Shown piece by piece: positions 1 through 10,408 of a DNA stretch of 64,000 bases; the first letter of the stretch is position 1; each line of letters starts with the position of its first letter. The notes under the pieces were generated by a model that searched no databases, had not been told where the DNA came from, and worked only from the letters and a program-made list of their open reading frames with translations. Source of the DNA: Sycon ciliatum (lineage: Eukaryota; Porifera; Calcarea; Leucosolenida; Sycettidae); contig NC_088649.1 of assembly GCF_964019385.1 (NCBI RefSeq), forward strand, positions 19,420,118 through 19,484,117, read 5' to 3'. The position numbers were made by a program, and so were the translations under genes.

Positions 1-179
1 CCCTGCCCTGAGCTACATGCTGTCTGCTCACTGGGCTGTCGTCTTCTTTGGTCAAATCAGGGTGGAAGTGCAGGGCGTCGAAACCGGTGCGGCAGTTGCA
101 GCCAAAGCCGCATCAATAATTTCATCAATGCGATGGATAATTGTGCCGTCTTCTCACACGCATACACGCACGCGCGCAT

Positions 180-180
<1 letters not shown>

Positions 181-242
<62 letters not shown>
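181..242. repeat. (CA)n microsatellite
   Basis: Nearly pure CA dinucleotide run, preceded by a CG/CA-mixed stretch. It lies just 3' of the LINE fragment's stop codon. Open frames here are only repeat translations. Bases 1-180 show nothing else recognisable. Confidence 0.95.
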
Positions 243-243
<1 letters not shown>

Positions 244-309
244 TACTACTATTGACAGCTGCCAAGAAATGGCCACGCCGCTCCCCGAAGGGAGGTACTG
301 TCAGAGAGT

Positions 310-937
310 TTAGGGGAGAGGTAGGCAGTGCTTGAAATGGCGCTCCAGGTCCTGTCGCCTCCGAAACTGGCGTCGATTGCAGACTCGGCAATGATGTTCA
401 AAGTGCTGGCGATCAGTCACTGTAGGGCGATTCGGGCGGGGTCCACAGCGATGGCGCTTGAGGCCAGCAGTGGACTTAAAAAGTACGCTGGCAGGCTGTA
501 CATACCGGGACCTCGGCAACAGGAGGAGCATCACTAGGCGGTCGGTCGTCACAGTTGTCACTCTCTTGACACTTATGCACTGCAAGCCCACCCCTGCTCC
601 GGAGCCATCTACTGCAGGCAGGACACTGCACCGACCCAGGCTGTTGTGGTACGGGGAGGTGTCGGACTGCTGTGCACTTGTGCCTGGCCATGTCAGGGCG
701 ACGACGAAACAGGCGGTCGCAAACGTGGCACACAATCGTCTTCGGGGCACGCTCCTTCACACCCGCTGCTGCCGACACAATACCACGCCACTCTCCGCGA
801 TCGTTGGCCGATTCGAACCAATTGTGCACACCGGCCACAGTCAGATCAGCCCGGACAGCGTCCTTCCAGCGATGTTGGGGGCCGCAAAACGGGTGGGTTC
901 GTTGGAGATGAGCGAAGAGCAACTGCTTGGGTAACCG

Positions 938-940
<3 letters not shown>
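310..940 (-). pseudogene. LINE 3' end: reverse transcriptase C-terminus with C2H2-like fingers
   Basis: On the minus strand, 940 to 476 encodes a segment containing HRWKDAVRADL, then WFESANDRGEWR. This resembles the post-RT tail of many invertebrate non-LTR retrotransposons. It is followed by finger-like motifs CHVCDRLF...HKC, CPACSRWL...HKC and CTACQRTF. A frame change near 476 moves the continuation to 475-310, which holds CRVCNRRQF...HFKHC and the stop at 310. The upstream RT core is missing: the coding segment is cut exactly at the CA repeat at 941. It is therefore a 5'-truncated, frameshifted, inactive copy. Assignment rests on motif recognition; the LINE clade is not resolved. Confidence 0.7.
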
Positions 941-1004
<64 letters not shown>

Positions 1005-1005
1005 G

Positions 1006-1036
<31 letters not shown>
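941..1036. repeat. (CA)n microsatellite at the LINE truncation point
   Basis: About 96 bases of CA with a short CGCA interruption near 1000. It abuts the truncated LINE coding segment. Bases 1037-1311 show no recognisable feature. Confidence 0.95.
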
Positions 1037-1315
1037 TTTCACTATGTTCAGGAAAGAACGCTTGGAAGTGTGTCAGGTAGATGCGTGCACTTAGCGCGCT
1101 TGGTTCTCAGTTTTTTTGTATGTGAGCCATACGTTGGACTTTCCCATCTTGCCACCCCACGTTTCAGGGACGCGGGGCCAGCATCTGAAGGCCAAACTCG
1201 CAACATAACCGAAATTACTGTCTCTAGTAGTGCAGCATGTGCATACGAGTCGAAATCTACAGGTAAAAGACCAAAGGATTAAAACAGTCGACGGCTGACG
1301 TCACACATTTCTTAA

Positions 1316-2433
1316 AGGGGAACTGTCACCAAAATTTTTCTTTGTCTTATCTTGTAGTTCTTTGGCTCCTGATCACGATGGTGTTATCCGTTTTTCTCTG
1401 CGATGGCTGGAAGTGGGTGAAAACTTGAAAAGAAGGTGCCCAAAATTGTCCCGAAGTACCGAGTGACGTCACGCCGGACTTGACCTCCACGCGTAGATTC
1501 ATCGTCAAAAACGAAGTCCAGCCCGTGTGCTGATCCATCGAGCCAACTGTTCGATGTACGGTGCACGCTTGCCTTCTGAACTCGGACACTCGATGTGTAC
1601 GTTGTACACAATGAGAACGCCAAAAAGGGACAAAATAAACAAAAGTCTACAGCAGTTTGTCGCACTGGTACTTCCTCCACGAAGCTCCAGCTCTTTGTTT
1701 TATTTGTGATTACGAAGGAGTCGAAGGATGTTTGTTTGCTGTTTAGTGTGACACACATACCTCGTACTTGAAAATTATGTCGTTGTATCGAAGGTGGCGG
1801 TGTTGTCCACCCGGCTCTGAAATGAAAGACATCAGAGTTTGTCATCTGCATCTTCAGCAACATCGCCAGATGAATCGCCTTCACGTACCTACATCGCGTT
1901 CCTTTGGGGCTCGGGTTGGTGGTGTTATCGCCGACCGGAGGAGTACTGTTTTCTGCATACGCACTCATCATCGTGTTGTTCCTCACACGAAAAGTTCAAA
2001 ACAACGACGTACTTCCGTGCTCACAAAATAAAACTTACATCCTCGCGGAAGAAGTCAAAAAGGTGAAAGCTCAGCTGCTTTTTATTTTGATTTGGCTGTG
2101 TAGCTGCACGTGGGTCTCTGCCTCTTTTTCATTCTCCTTCGGTACGACGTACCCATCTGTGTTACAGATCAAAAGGCACACGTGCACCGTACATTGGAAC
2201 AGCTAGCTCGATCGACCAGCACACGGGCTGGACTTCGTTTTTGACGACGAATGTACGCGTGGAGGTCAAGTCCTGCGTGACGTCACTCGGTACTTCGGGA
2301 CAATTTTGGGCACCTACTTTTCACGTTTTCACCCACTTCCAGCAATCGCAGAGAAAAACGGATAACACCATCGTGATCAGGAGCCAAAGAAGTACAAGAT
2401 AAGACAAAGAAAATTTTTGGTGACAGTTCCCCT
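1316..2433. mobile_element. TTAA-flanked fold-back element, family i
   Basis: Both ends are flanked by TTAA (1312-1315 and 2434-2437). Terminal inverted repeats begin AGGGGAACTGTCACC and extend about 260 bp (about 1316-1575 and 2180-2433) with scattered mismatches. The middle has no convincing transposase. A TTAA duplication is known for piggyBac and Kolobok transposons, so this is probably a non-autonomous derivative of one of those. The terminal AGGGGAA is shared with the elements at 22020 and 53425. Confidence 0.85.
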
Positions 2434-2693
2434 TTAACACAAAATTTCTGCTCCAGTCAGCAATGTTCGCATGGTGATGGTGTGCATAATAATAATAATA
2501 ATAATAACTCTCGTCTACGTTCCAAAGGGAACTCACGACAATGAAGCAACGAAAAGCACCGCGGCAGAGAGAGAAAAGAGAAGATAAAATTATTTAACGA
2601 AAACAATCACGGTGCATGGTGTGCATAATGCCATGCTATTTACAGTAACATGTGCGGCGTGTGTTTATTGTTTGTTGCCATAGAAACAAACAG

Positions 2694-2819
2694 GAACTAC
2701 CAGAATACCCGCAATCTGCAGCCATCACCGAGAGGGATCTTCGTGTTGCGGACTTTGAGCGTTGCAGCAAGCAGTTTTTATCCGGGGCTTGGCCGTGCGA
2801 CGTGAAGAAGGCGACAGAG
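2694..2819 (+). CDS. FERM gene, exon A (F2 lobe start)
   Basis: A 126-bp exon, phase 0 to 0, 42 codons. The acceptor is ...AACAAACAG and the donor GT merges with a TG repeat (GAG|gtgtgtgtg). The product includes [22 protein letters not shown] in two parts: [13 protein letters not shown], then PCDVKKATE. This matches the start of the FERM F2 lobe, where talins have an ARDDI..G..P.....A.E pattern. FERM domains link membrane receptors to the actin cytoskeleton. The next exon continues with the expected helix (IASLHAHI). Exons for the F1 lobe must lie upstream and are not visible in 1-2693. The alignment was made by eye. Confidence 0.65.
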
Positions 2820-2903
2820 GTGTGTGTGTGTGTGTATGTGTGTGTGTGTGCATGCGTATGCGTGCGTGTGTGCGCGTGTGTGTGCGTGTGTGTGTGTGTG
2901 TGT

Positions 2904-2942
<39 letters not shown>

Positions 2943-2965
2943 CGTGTGTGTGTGTGTGCGCGTGC
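2820..2965. repeat. (TG)n microsatellite starting at an exon donor
   Basis: Imperfect TG run that begins with the GT of exon A's 5' splice site. It is followed by a TGTC-rich stretch (3021-3075). Confidence 0.95.
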
Positions 2966-3224
2966 GCGTCTGTGTGTTTACATGCACAGTATATGCGTCA
3001 CAATGTGTGTTTGTACATGTCCATCCGTCTGTCTGTCTGTTTGTCTGTCCGTCTGTTCATCAGTCTGTCTGTCTCTAACGGTAACTACAATCACATGTAA
3101 AGACACCACAGTGCCGTGGGCAAGTCTAAAAACAACAAATCTAGTACAACACCCTCTCTGTATCAGCTACTGCAGAACGTGGAGGGCGTGCATAGGTAAC
3201 TGTCTTGGGTTCTATTCCGATGTA

Positions 3225-3631
3225 GAGTCATACCTCGTAACGTTAATCCGGGCGGTCCGGGACTGGGCACTGCCCGTAACTCCGAATCACATAGATTGTG
3301 ACTGGGGAAAGGCCATAGATACGGCCGATGACGTCACTATGTCCCCAAATGTGACAAGAGAGTAGCAGTAGAGTAAAAGCTGGTGTAAGCGACCTCTGTG
3401 TTTAGCGACCACCTGCTCTTAACGACCGTTTCCCCCTGCACCGACAGTTCTACACAGACACTGTGGGACCAGGTTCTAAAGACCACCTGGCTTCAATGAT
3501 CGCTTTTGCTTGCACCGTGCGGTGGTCGCTTAAAGCAGGTTTTGCTGTATCTGCACTGCAACTCACCCAAAGGATGCCAGGTAGGCCGAAATGTGCGTAC
3601 CTCCGGGGTCCGGATAACCGAGGTATGAGTG
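3225..3631. mobile_element. MITE, TA-flanked, TTATCCGG-type termini
   Basis: Inverted termini (AGAGTCATACCTCG at the left; CCGAGGTATGAGTG at the right) enclose about 400 bp, and TA flanks both ends (3223-3224, 3632-3633). The right end continues inward as CCGGATAA. Related copies occur at 8697 and 20055. A TA target suggests a Tc1/mariner/pogo-type source. No coding sequence. Confidence 0.6.
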
Positions 3632-3797
3632 TATGGACACAGGTCACGTGAGGTGTAGACATAGTTTGTACTGGTGATCACGTCATATGGCTATGGTGGC
3701 ATGTAGAATGCTAGAACACGTCTAACTTAGGGTCCAAGTAAAGAAAAAGCTCGTGTTACGCCATAGATGAATGGATAGGATTACGTTGTAGCATATA

Positions 3798-4235
3798 TTG
3801 TGTGTGTGTTTGTGCGTATTTGTGCGTCTGTGTGTGTGCGTGCGTGCGTGTGTGTGTAAGTGTGTAAGTGTGTGTAGGGGTGTGTGTGTGTGTGTGTGCG
3901 CGCGCGTGCGTGCGCGTGCGTGCGTGTGTGTGTGTGTGTGCGTGCAAGTACATGTGTACATGTGTGCGTGTGTGCGTGCGTGTGCTTGAGTCTCGGTGTG
4001 TGCGTGTGTATGTGTGTTTGTGTCTCGGTGTGTGTATGTTTGTGTGTTTTGTGTATACTTATATAATAATTACTTTGTGCACGAGTGTGAATGTGCTTCT
4101 GTGCCTCTGCATATGCCAATACGTGTGTGTGTGTGAGTGTGTGTGTATGTCTGTGTATGTGCATGCATGTGCATATGTGCACGTATGTGCATGCGAATAT
4201 GCGAACGTGTTTGTGTGTGCACGGGATGTGTATGT
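3798..4235. repeat. TG-rich tract before a 3' splice site
   Basis: Long imperfect TG/CG tract with TATG and TCGG interruptions, ending about 25 bases before the acceptor of the exon at 4262. Confidence 0.9.
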
Positions 4236-4261
4236 TCCCTTTGCTGCTGGCCATGCTGTAG

Positions 4262-4306
4262 ATCGCCTCTCTTCATGCTCACATTACATACGGAGGTGGT
4301 ATGACA
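4262..4306 (+). CDS. FERM gene, exon A2
   Basis: A 45-bp exon, phase 0 to 0, between a pyrimidine-rich acceptor (CTGCTGGCCATGCTGTAG) and the donor GTAAGT. It encodes IASLHAHITYGGGMT. This continues exon A's KKATE in the way the F2 helix of talin-type FERM domains continues (E-hydrophobic-A-x-hydrophobic-Q-x-Q-I-x-F/Y-G). The perfect phase match supports it, although so short an exon needs transcript support. Confidence 0.6.
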
Positions 4307-4384
4307 GTAAGTGGGTCAAGCTCGCTGCCAAAGAACTTGGCTGAAAGGTACGAGCCAGGCAATTTATCATAAGAATTTGTTCTG

Positions 4385-4480
4385 TAGGCATCTGCGCCTT
4401 GATCCTTGGGGGTGGTGGATGTCGAAAACTGGGCCTCCAGCCAAGTCTGACGCAAACGGTGACTTTTGTCTGACCTGCGA
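4385..4480 (+). repeat. Dispersed repeat of about 100 bp, copy 1
   Basis: Contains CATCTGCGCCTTGATCC, GGGTGGTGG, AAAACTGGGCC and CAAGTCTGACGC. It is related to 38101-38218 (+) and 49098-49206 (-). Family unknown. Bases 4481-5456 show no other recognisable feature. Confidence 0.6.
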
Positions 4481-5456
4481 GCAATGGTTATGCTGGAGTC
4501 TATTTGCATCCAGTGTTGTGCAAATCATGAATAAAAAATAAATAAAAAATAAAATAATTCATTGTTCACGTGAGACTCAGCTGAAGGCCTAGTTTTCAGC
4601 ATCCATAGGAACTCCCTCTATGGATCATGAAACAAAAGTGGAACGGAAATTTTCCACGTGCGCGGCATGTTCGCAGTCCTGGAGAGGCTACGTCTAATTC
4701 CTTCGGACACTTCTATCACTGTCTGGATTGACTTTTAAGGGCCTTGGCTTTGCCTACAGTCCATTCATCGGAAACTGTTCCGCGGGCTTTTGAAAGTCGG
4801 ATTTGGGCCGAAATAAGGATCAAAAACCCACTTTAAATCTCAAAAATCTGGGTTTTGGATCTGCTTCTCCATACATTTGCCATGGCATACCTGTCCTAAT
4901 TTTGTAAAACCTGGCTGAATTTCTATTTCCCTGTTCTTGGACTTTTCTGGCCTCAAATGTGGCAAGGAGTAATTGCACGGGTCACACAATGCAGGATGTA
5001 CTGTTGTTTTTACGATATCTACAACTACAGTCGTCGCCAAAAAAATCCGGCCAATGCCAAGTATACGCGTACATACATGTAGGTATGGTAGGTAGATCTA
5101 CGCACGCGGTACTTCATCGCGGGTTCATGCACTGGAGTGGCACATGCACTAGACTCTAGTCTAGCCTCAACTAGGCCACTGCCACTGCCACTGGACCAGT
5201 GGCAGTGTGCATGTGGACAGCACTGAACAGTCGACAAGTCTGCGCCACACTCTGCCTGCTGCAGTCGGGTTGAGCACTGCGCCGAGCCTGAGTCTGTCTG
5301 ATCGCTGAGTGAGTGTAGAAGGCGACGGTTTCAAATAGGACATACCGGTAGGTTGCAAACCGGAACTGTCGTGAATATGCACTTTCTCTCTTAGTATTTT
5401 GATTAGAAAACATATGTCACAGTGAGACTACGATGTGTTATAACTTATACTCCGAG

Positions 5457-5503
5457 CCAAAATTTCATGGCTCTGCGATGACCAGAAGCGCCACACCAAG
5501 CAG
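5457..5503 (+). CDS. FERM gene, candidate exon A3
   Basis: A 47-bp candidate exon with a weak acceptor (ACTCCGAG) and a strong donor (AAGCAG|GTGAGT). Read in phase 0 it gives PKFHGSAMTRSATPS plus two bases. Those two bases complete an Arg codon with the first base of exon B, which needs exactly that phase. The length (about 16 residues) fits the variable F2 loop between the QIxFG-type helix and LKELLP. Sequence alone does not prove it, because this loop is not conserved. Confidence 0.45.
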
Positions 5504-6085
5504 GTGAGTTTTTGACGTGTTGATTTTTACGACTTTCGAAAAATCAACTTCTTGTCGCAGGTAAACAGCGGCTCGCCTCTCGCCAATAAAGCACCGCATA
5601 CCAATCGAAACTAATGGAGAAGCACACACAAGGCTTATTATTATTCTGTACTGGCCGTCGTGGAGCGATAGCAATTACCTAATTTCAGACTAAGAGTGAA
5701 TTTGACGTGCACCCTTTCCGATTTGGAGCCACCTCTGATGTGAAGCGAAAAACTGGGCAACTAAAAGTTACTTGGAGGCAATGGGTCAACACAAAGGAGT
5801 GGCTCAGTTCGATTGACTCTGGCCTCAGATCAAACTTCAACATGCCAGTTTCCTTCCACAAACATAATATTTCGAGTGAACAATCAACGCTGATGATAGG
5901 TTTGCATGGTTTGGGCCTATACAAATTTGGCTGACCTGTCAAGCCGTTCCGGTATCCACTGCACGTATCGAGCCGTTGCCTCTACATGGTGTATGCGGGC
6001 CTAGCCGGCCTGTCAGCATGTGAACAGTGAAGACATAACTGCAGTACATGCAGACCCGATCTACCAGTACCACTATGATTATTGA

Positions 6086-6208
6086 AGTATGCGGCCCAGT
6101 ACAGCTATGTAGTATGCGGCCCAATACAGCTATGTAGTATGCGGCCTAGTACAGCTATGAAGTATGCGGCCCAGTACAGCTATGAAGTATGCGGCCCAGT
6201 ACAGCTAC
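6086..6208. repeat. 25-bp tandem repeat, five copies
   Basis: Five near-identical copies of a 25-bp unit beginning AGTATGCGGCCCAGTACAGC, with single substitutions. Bases 5504-6085 and 6209-6539 show no gene. Confidence 0.9.
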
Positions 6209-6539
6209 CGGTAGCTAGCATTGCATTTGGCCGGATTTTTTTGGCGACGACTGTATGTGCGGGAGACACCGAAAAGTTAGGGTGCCAGCTTCCAATGAAT
6301 GGACTGTAATGCTGTTTCATGATACGGTTTCTATGCTTTACCTTACCTGGCTGCAGACACAAGGAACTCTCTTTCACCTGAATGCCGCCAGGCATACAAA
6401 TACAAGGGAGCGGCTGTGGCCAGAAAAATCGAAAACTGCTTCCGCCAGTCCTGTCCGTGGCATGCTAAACGGGCGGCGCACAAAGTCTCAGATAATTCTG
6501 ATATTCCCACTGTTTATCAGTGGCTGTCTGTGTGGACTT

Positions 6540-6621
6540 GTGCGTGTGCGAGTGTGTGTGTGCGTGTGTGTGTGTGTGTTTGTCTGTGTGTCTGTGTGTC
6601 TGTGTGCGGGCGTGCGGGCGG

Positions 6622-6688
<67 letters not shown>
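6540..6688. repeat. (TG)n microsatellite before a 3' splice site
   Basis: TG tract with CGGGCG interruptions at about 6606-6622. It ends 18 bases before the acceptor of the exon at 6707. Confidence 0.95.
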
Positions 6689-6706
6689 CCGCCGCATCTG
6701 TACCAG

Positions 6707-6770
6707 GCTGAAGGAGCTGCTGCCCCCTGATTTCCGTAAAGACAAGACTGCAATGAAGTTAGCTAAACAG
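6707..6770 (+). CDS. FERM gene, exon B (F2 lobe)
   Basis: A 64-bp exon. Its first base completes a split codon, then it reads [21 protein letters not shown] to the donor CAG|GTGGGT in phase 0. [11 protein letters not shown] matches the conserved L-K-x-F-L-P-K-E-Y-x-K segment of talin-like F2 lobes. The acceptor (ATCTGTACCAG) sits directly after a TG repeat. The next exon starts in phase 0, as needed. Confidence 0.68.
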
Positions 6771-7019
6771 GTGGGTGTTGCTGTAATGCAGAATGATGAC
6801 GTCATTGTTATTGTCTAAAGCATTGCCGTAATTCTACTAGCCCCCTCCCCCCACTGGTTCACTCGTGTCTGATAGATTTAAGTAAGGGGAGAATGCTTAC
6901 GTGATGAGATGCAAGGCACAGTGTATTAACTGAGGGATGCATGTCAGGTGCATAGCTCATGCATACACAATGTAGTCCGGTTACCGCACCGGCAAATAGC
7001 CATCAAATGTACGTGCATA

Positions 7020-7441
7020 CTTGGGCCGTGATCGTTTGGTCGGATCCAGATCCAGATCCATTGGATCCACTGGATCTGCAATGATCGATTGGTCGAATCC
7101 TGATCCAGATCCTCCGGATTTGGATCCGAGCAACCCTGCCCCGGGAGCAGGGTTGACTGGATCCATCGGATCCAAATGTGACCTTAATGCGTATATGGCA
7201 GGTAAAAATCATTTTTCTACTCATTGTCGTACGTCTAGTGGACTTTTGTTGACTTTTCGTACGACGCGCGCGATCAGTACGACTTTTGCCTTTCTTGGGT
7301 GACCTGTCAGCGCCATTTTTTTACTTCGTCAACATGGCAACAGCCAAGGTCCGCAAAAAAAGTGTTCGGTTGATTCTGAAGGATCCGACGGATCTGAGAT
7401 TTGGATCTGGATCTGGATCCGACCAAACGATCATAGCCTAA
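7020..7441. mobile_element. hAT-like MITE rich in GGATCC/GGATCT
   Basis: Terminal inverted repeats (CTTGGGCCGTGATCGTTTGG against CCAAACGATCATAGCCTAA) run about 45 bp and are packed with GGATCT/GGATCC hexamers. GTGCATA flanks both ends (7013-7019, 7442-7448), close to the 8-bp duplication typical of hAT elements. No transposase. Confidence 0.65.
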
Positions 7442-8187
7442 GTGCATAGTCAAAACAAGCAAAAATGGCGGCTATGAGGTTGCCGGTGGTACATGGTCAC
7501 CACACCACAGATGTACTCTGGTACATGGTCACCACACCACAGATGTGCAGGCTACGTCCCTGCATGGCATTCACCCGGATTACCCAGTCGACCGATACAG
7601 GAGGTCACGGAGTCATGTGTGTGCCTCGGACTGCCTCCCCACCACGGGCCGCGCACGGCATGCTCTGTCGACGATCGGTAGGTCCAAACTTGCCAAAGCC
7701 CACTGCTCAAGAAACAGCAGGAGTTTGCAAGATGACAGTGTCGATTCGCCTTGGCTATCGTATTTTCCGGTGTACTACAAAACCGGATAATTTCGGTGGA
7801 GATTTATTTTCAGTAACCTCAGTACAGGACATTTTTACCAAAAAATAAAACGTGACCTGAAATTCAACATTGTCATGCCACAACACAGTTTGCAGAATGC
7901 ATTCTTCGATCTGGTGAACTGGTTTACCGAAATTCTCGCGCCGCCGAACCGTTGATTTTGGGAGGTACCGAAAATATTACACCACCGAAAATTCCCGGTT
8001 TCACAGTGTAAGCCGCCCTTTGAACACTCAACGGATTCACACCGAAAAAGGGGCCCGGGTGCGGCGTATACTCCGATGATCAAATTAACGGCGATAGATA
8101 GGGTGGATGTCTGTATTTGCTGGCAGAAAATGGGGGGGGGGGGGCAGTTTATACTCCAGTGTGGTTTATACTCTAGAAAATGCGGTA

Positions 8188-8375
8188 CAGTCAACTTGGC
8201 TAATAACGACTGCGGATATAACGACAATTCGCGAATAACGACAGCATTTCCATGCCCAGAGCAAAGTCCCATCCAACTGTAATACATATAATGAGACTTC
8301 GGGTATAACGACACTTCGCGAATAAGGACACTTTTTTGATGCCCCGCCGAGTGTCGTTATAAGCGAAATTGACTG
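8188..8375. mobile_element. MITE, CAGTCAA termini, copy 1
   Basis: TA-flanked (8186-8187, 8376-8377) element of 188 bp with termini CAGTCAACTTGGC / TTGACTG and internal AACGAC repeats. A sister copy lies at 47230. Bases 7442-8187 otherwise hold unassigned AT-rich DNA and a G12 run near 8132. Confidence 0.75.
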
Positions 8376-8425
8376 TACCTGGTTTTGTTTTTTTGTTGCC
8401 GTACAAACATGCACTCTGTGTCCAG

Positions 8426-8530
8426 AACTTCACGCAGTTCAGCGGTATCACAGTGCCCGATGCGCAACAACTCTACACAGACCTGTGCAAGGGACTGCCC
8501 ACGTACGAAGCCACGTTCTTTGCCGTGAAG
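8426..8530 (+). CDS. FERM gene, exon C (F2 lobe end)
   Basis: A 105-bp exon, phase 0 to 0, 35 codons, with a good acceptor (CTCTGTGTCCAG) and donor (AAG|GTGAGG). It encodes NFTQFSGITVPDAQQLYTDL, then CKGLPTYEATFFAVK. The closing LPTYEATFFAVK matches the end of F2 in talin/myosin-type FERM domains (L-x-T-Y-G-x-x-F-F-x-V-K). Exon B flows into it with no phase conflict. Confidence 0.78.
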
Positions 8531-8696
8531 GTGAGGGCTGCGTTGTCAAGTTCCCGTTGTCGCAAAGGAAACCCGGCATGCTCATGTCCTCACCATTCCA
8601 CCCATGCGCCAATCAGGCAGTCGAGACCGGCATGTTTCAGCCAAAGGCAATAGCCTGTGTGGATTACCCTGGTAAAATAGAAACATGCAACTATTA

Positions 8697-8884
8697 GAGT
8701 CAGACCTCGCATAACCGCACACATCCGTTTTCGACCAAAATATCCGGATAAGCGAGGGAACCGGATAATCGAACACACAAACTGTATGTATGCATGGCAA
8801 ATGCTGTAAATCGGTCACCAGAGATTTTCTTCCGGACGGCGAGGGATCCGGATAAAAGAGGACCGGATAAGCGAAGTCTGAATG
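8697..8884. mobile_element. MITE, TA-flanked, TTATCCGG-type
   Basis: Inverted termini (GAGTCAGACCTCGCATAACC against GATAAGCGAAGTCTGAATG) flanked by TA; 188 bp; same group as 3225 and 20055. Confidence 0.6.
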
Positions 8885-9415
8885 TACTACTACTACTATT
8901 GATATGTACCTATTCGGAGGCTATTCCTTACGTCATGTTTGTAATACATCGCATTCACGCACGCGCGTACGTATTAGACATCTGGTTCTGCTTTTGGGTG
9001 CGCTTCTCTTCCTGTTGGCATTTCATGACACATATGTTTCCGTTCCCAAGTCTTCTTCTTCAGTATTGAATAAATAATAACGTATCACTTATCAACCCTA
9101 CTCTTGTCAAGAACACCGTTTCCAGGAGAAGCGAAACTTGAGAAAGTACAAATTTCACCACCTCGTCACCACCGTAATCCGGACTCCAGGGCTTGAGAAT
9201 CTGGTAATGGAGAAGGCGTTTTATAAAATGATAATCGGTGCCAATGTCACGAAATATTATAATGTATATCAACTGCATGACTACCGAAAACGACTAATTT
9301 TAGCGCCGGTGATATTCAAGCGATTTTAGAAAAAGGAGTGTTTTCACTAAGGTTTTCCACACCAATCGAAAGTTTACATGTTCAGTACTGTACTGAATAG
9401 AAAACCTTACACACA

Positions 9416-9602
9416 CCATCTTCAATCCAAGTGGTCTCTTCGCTGCAAATTGCAAAAATTATCTCAATCAAATTTTCGGCCAGGAGCCGTCATCAGCCAT
9501 CATCAGCCATCATCAGGATCCTGATGATGGCTCGTGGCCGAAAAATTTGATCGAGATAATTATTGCAATTTGCAGCGAAGAGACCACTTGGATTGAGGAT
9601 GG
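9416..9602. mobile_element. Fold-back with hammerhead-like core in its loop
   Basis: Long inverted arms (ACCATCTTCAATCCAAGTGG... against its complement ending at 9602). Near the centre, the + strand has CTGATGA (9521-9527), a GGC...GCC stem and GAAA (9540-9543). The minus strand has a parallel CTGATGACGGC...GGCCGAAAA (9496 back to 9473). This resembles a degraded hammerhead core as found in Penelope-like elements, but helices I and III are not convincing. Confidence 0.5.
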
Positions 9603-9701
9603 TGTGTATGGTTTTCCATTTAATGAAGTGGCTGCAGTGGAGCTTGCACATTTTAACTACATTACTAGTCATCTTTCCTTTTACTCTGAAACTCGAGCCG
9701 A

Positions 9702-9765
9702 TCAAGTGTCAAGTCAAGTCGGCGGAATAGCGCGCGCTCCAGTGTGGGGAGCAAACCCTTTTCTG
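9702..9765 (+). repeat. Fragment of the hammerhead-bearing repeat unit
   Basis: About 64 bases (TCAAGTGTCAAG ... GGCGGAATAGCGCG ... GTGTGGGGAGCAAACCCTTT) match the part of the 479-nt unit found at 59490-59552. No ribozyme is present in this copy. Confidence 0.8.
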
Positions 9766-9882
9766 AAACTCGGATCACTATAGTATTTTCATCGCAAGTT
9801 CATCCAGATTCAGAAAACGCTAAAGGTTTTAACCGCAAAAGTTAGTCGTTCTACAATAGTTCTGAACGGTGTGCTACACCTC

Positions 9883-9883
9883 C

Positions 9884-9914
<31 letters not shown>

Positions 9915-9974
9915 TGTGTGTGCGTGTGTGCATGTGTGCGTATGTGTGCTTGCGTGTGTGCATGTGTGTGCGTA

Positions 9975-10031
<57 letters not shown>

Positions 10032-10259
10032 CCGTGTGTGCGTGTGTGCGTGTGTGCGTGTGTGTGCATGTGTGCATGTGTGCATGTGTGTATGTGTGTG
10101 CGTGCGTGCGTGCGTGCGTGTGTGTGCGTGTGCGTGTGCGTGCGTGTGTGCGTGTGTGTGTGTGTGTCTGTGTGTGTCTGTGTGTGTCTGTGTGTGTCTG
10201 TGTGTGTGTGTGCGTGTATGTGCGTGTATGTGTGTGTGTATGTGTGTGTATGTGTGTGT
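9883..10259. repeat. (TG)n microsatellite, 380 bp
   Basis: Long TG/CG/TATG tract ending about 55 bases before the FERM exon at 10316. It generates long spurious Cys/Val frames. Confidence 0.95.
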
Positions 10260-10315
10260 CATGCGTTGGCATCTACATGCCTCTCCTATCCCCTGCTCGT
10301 TGATGTTGTGTGCAG

Positions 10316-10408
10316 GCACCGTGTAAGAAGAACAAGAGAGCCGTTGTTCCTTGCATACTGGCCATCTCGCCGACCTGTATTGTCAGACTTGACTCCAGCA
10401 CTATGGAG
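10316..10408 (+). CDS. FERM gene, exon D (F3 lobe start)
   Basis: A 93-bp exon, phase 0 to 0, 31 codons, between TGTTGTGTGCAG and GAG|GTACGG. It encodes APCKKNKRAVVPCILAISP, then TCIVRLDSSTME. This matches the first strands of the F3 (PTB-like) lobe in talin: K-x-K-N-K-L-V-P-x-L-L-G-I-T-x-x-x-V-M-R-V-D-x-x-T-K-E-V. It joins exon C directly (FFAVK|APCKK). Confidence 0.78.
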
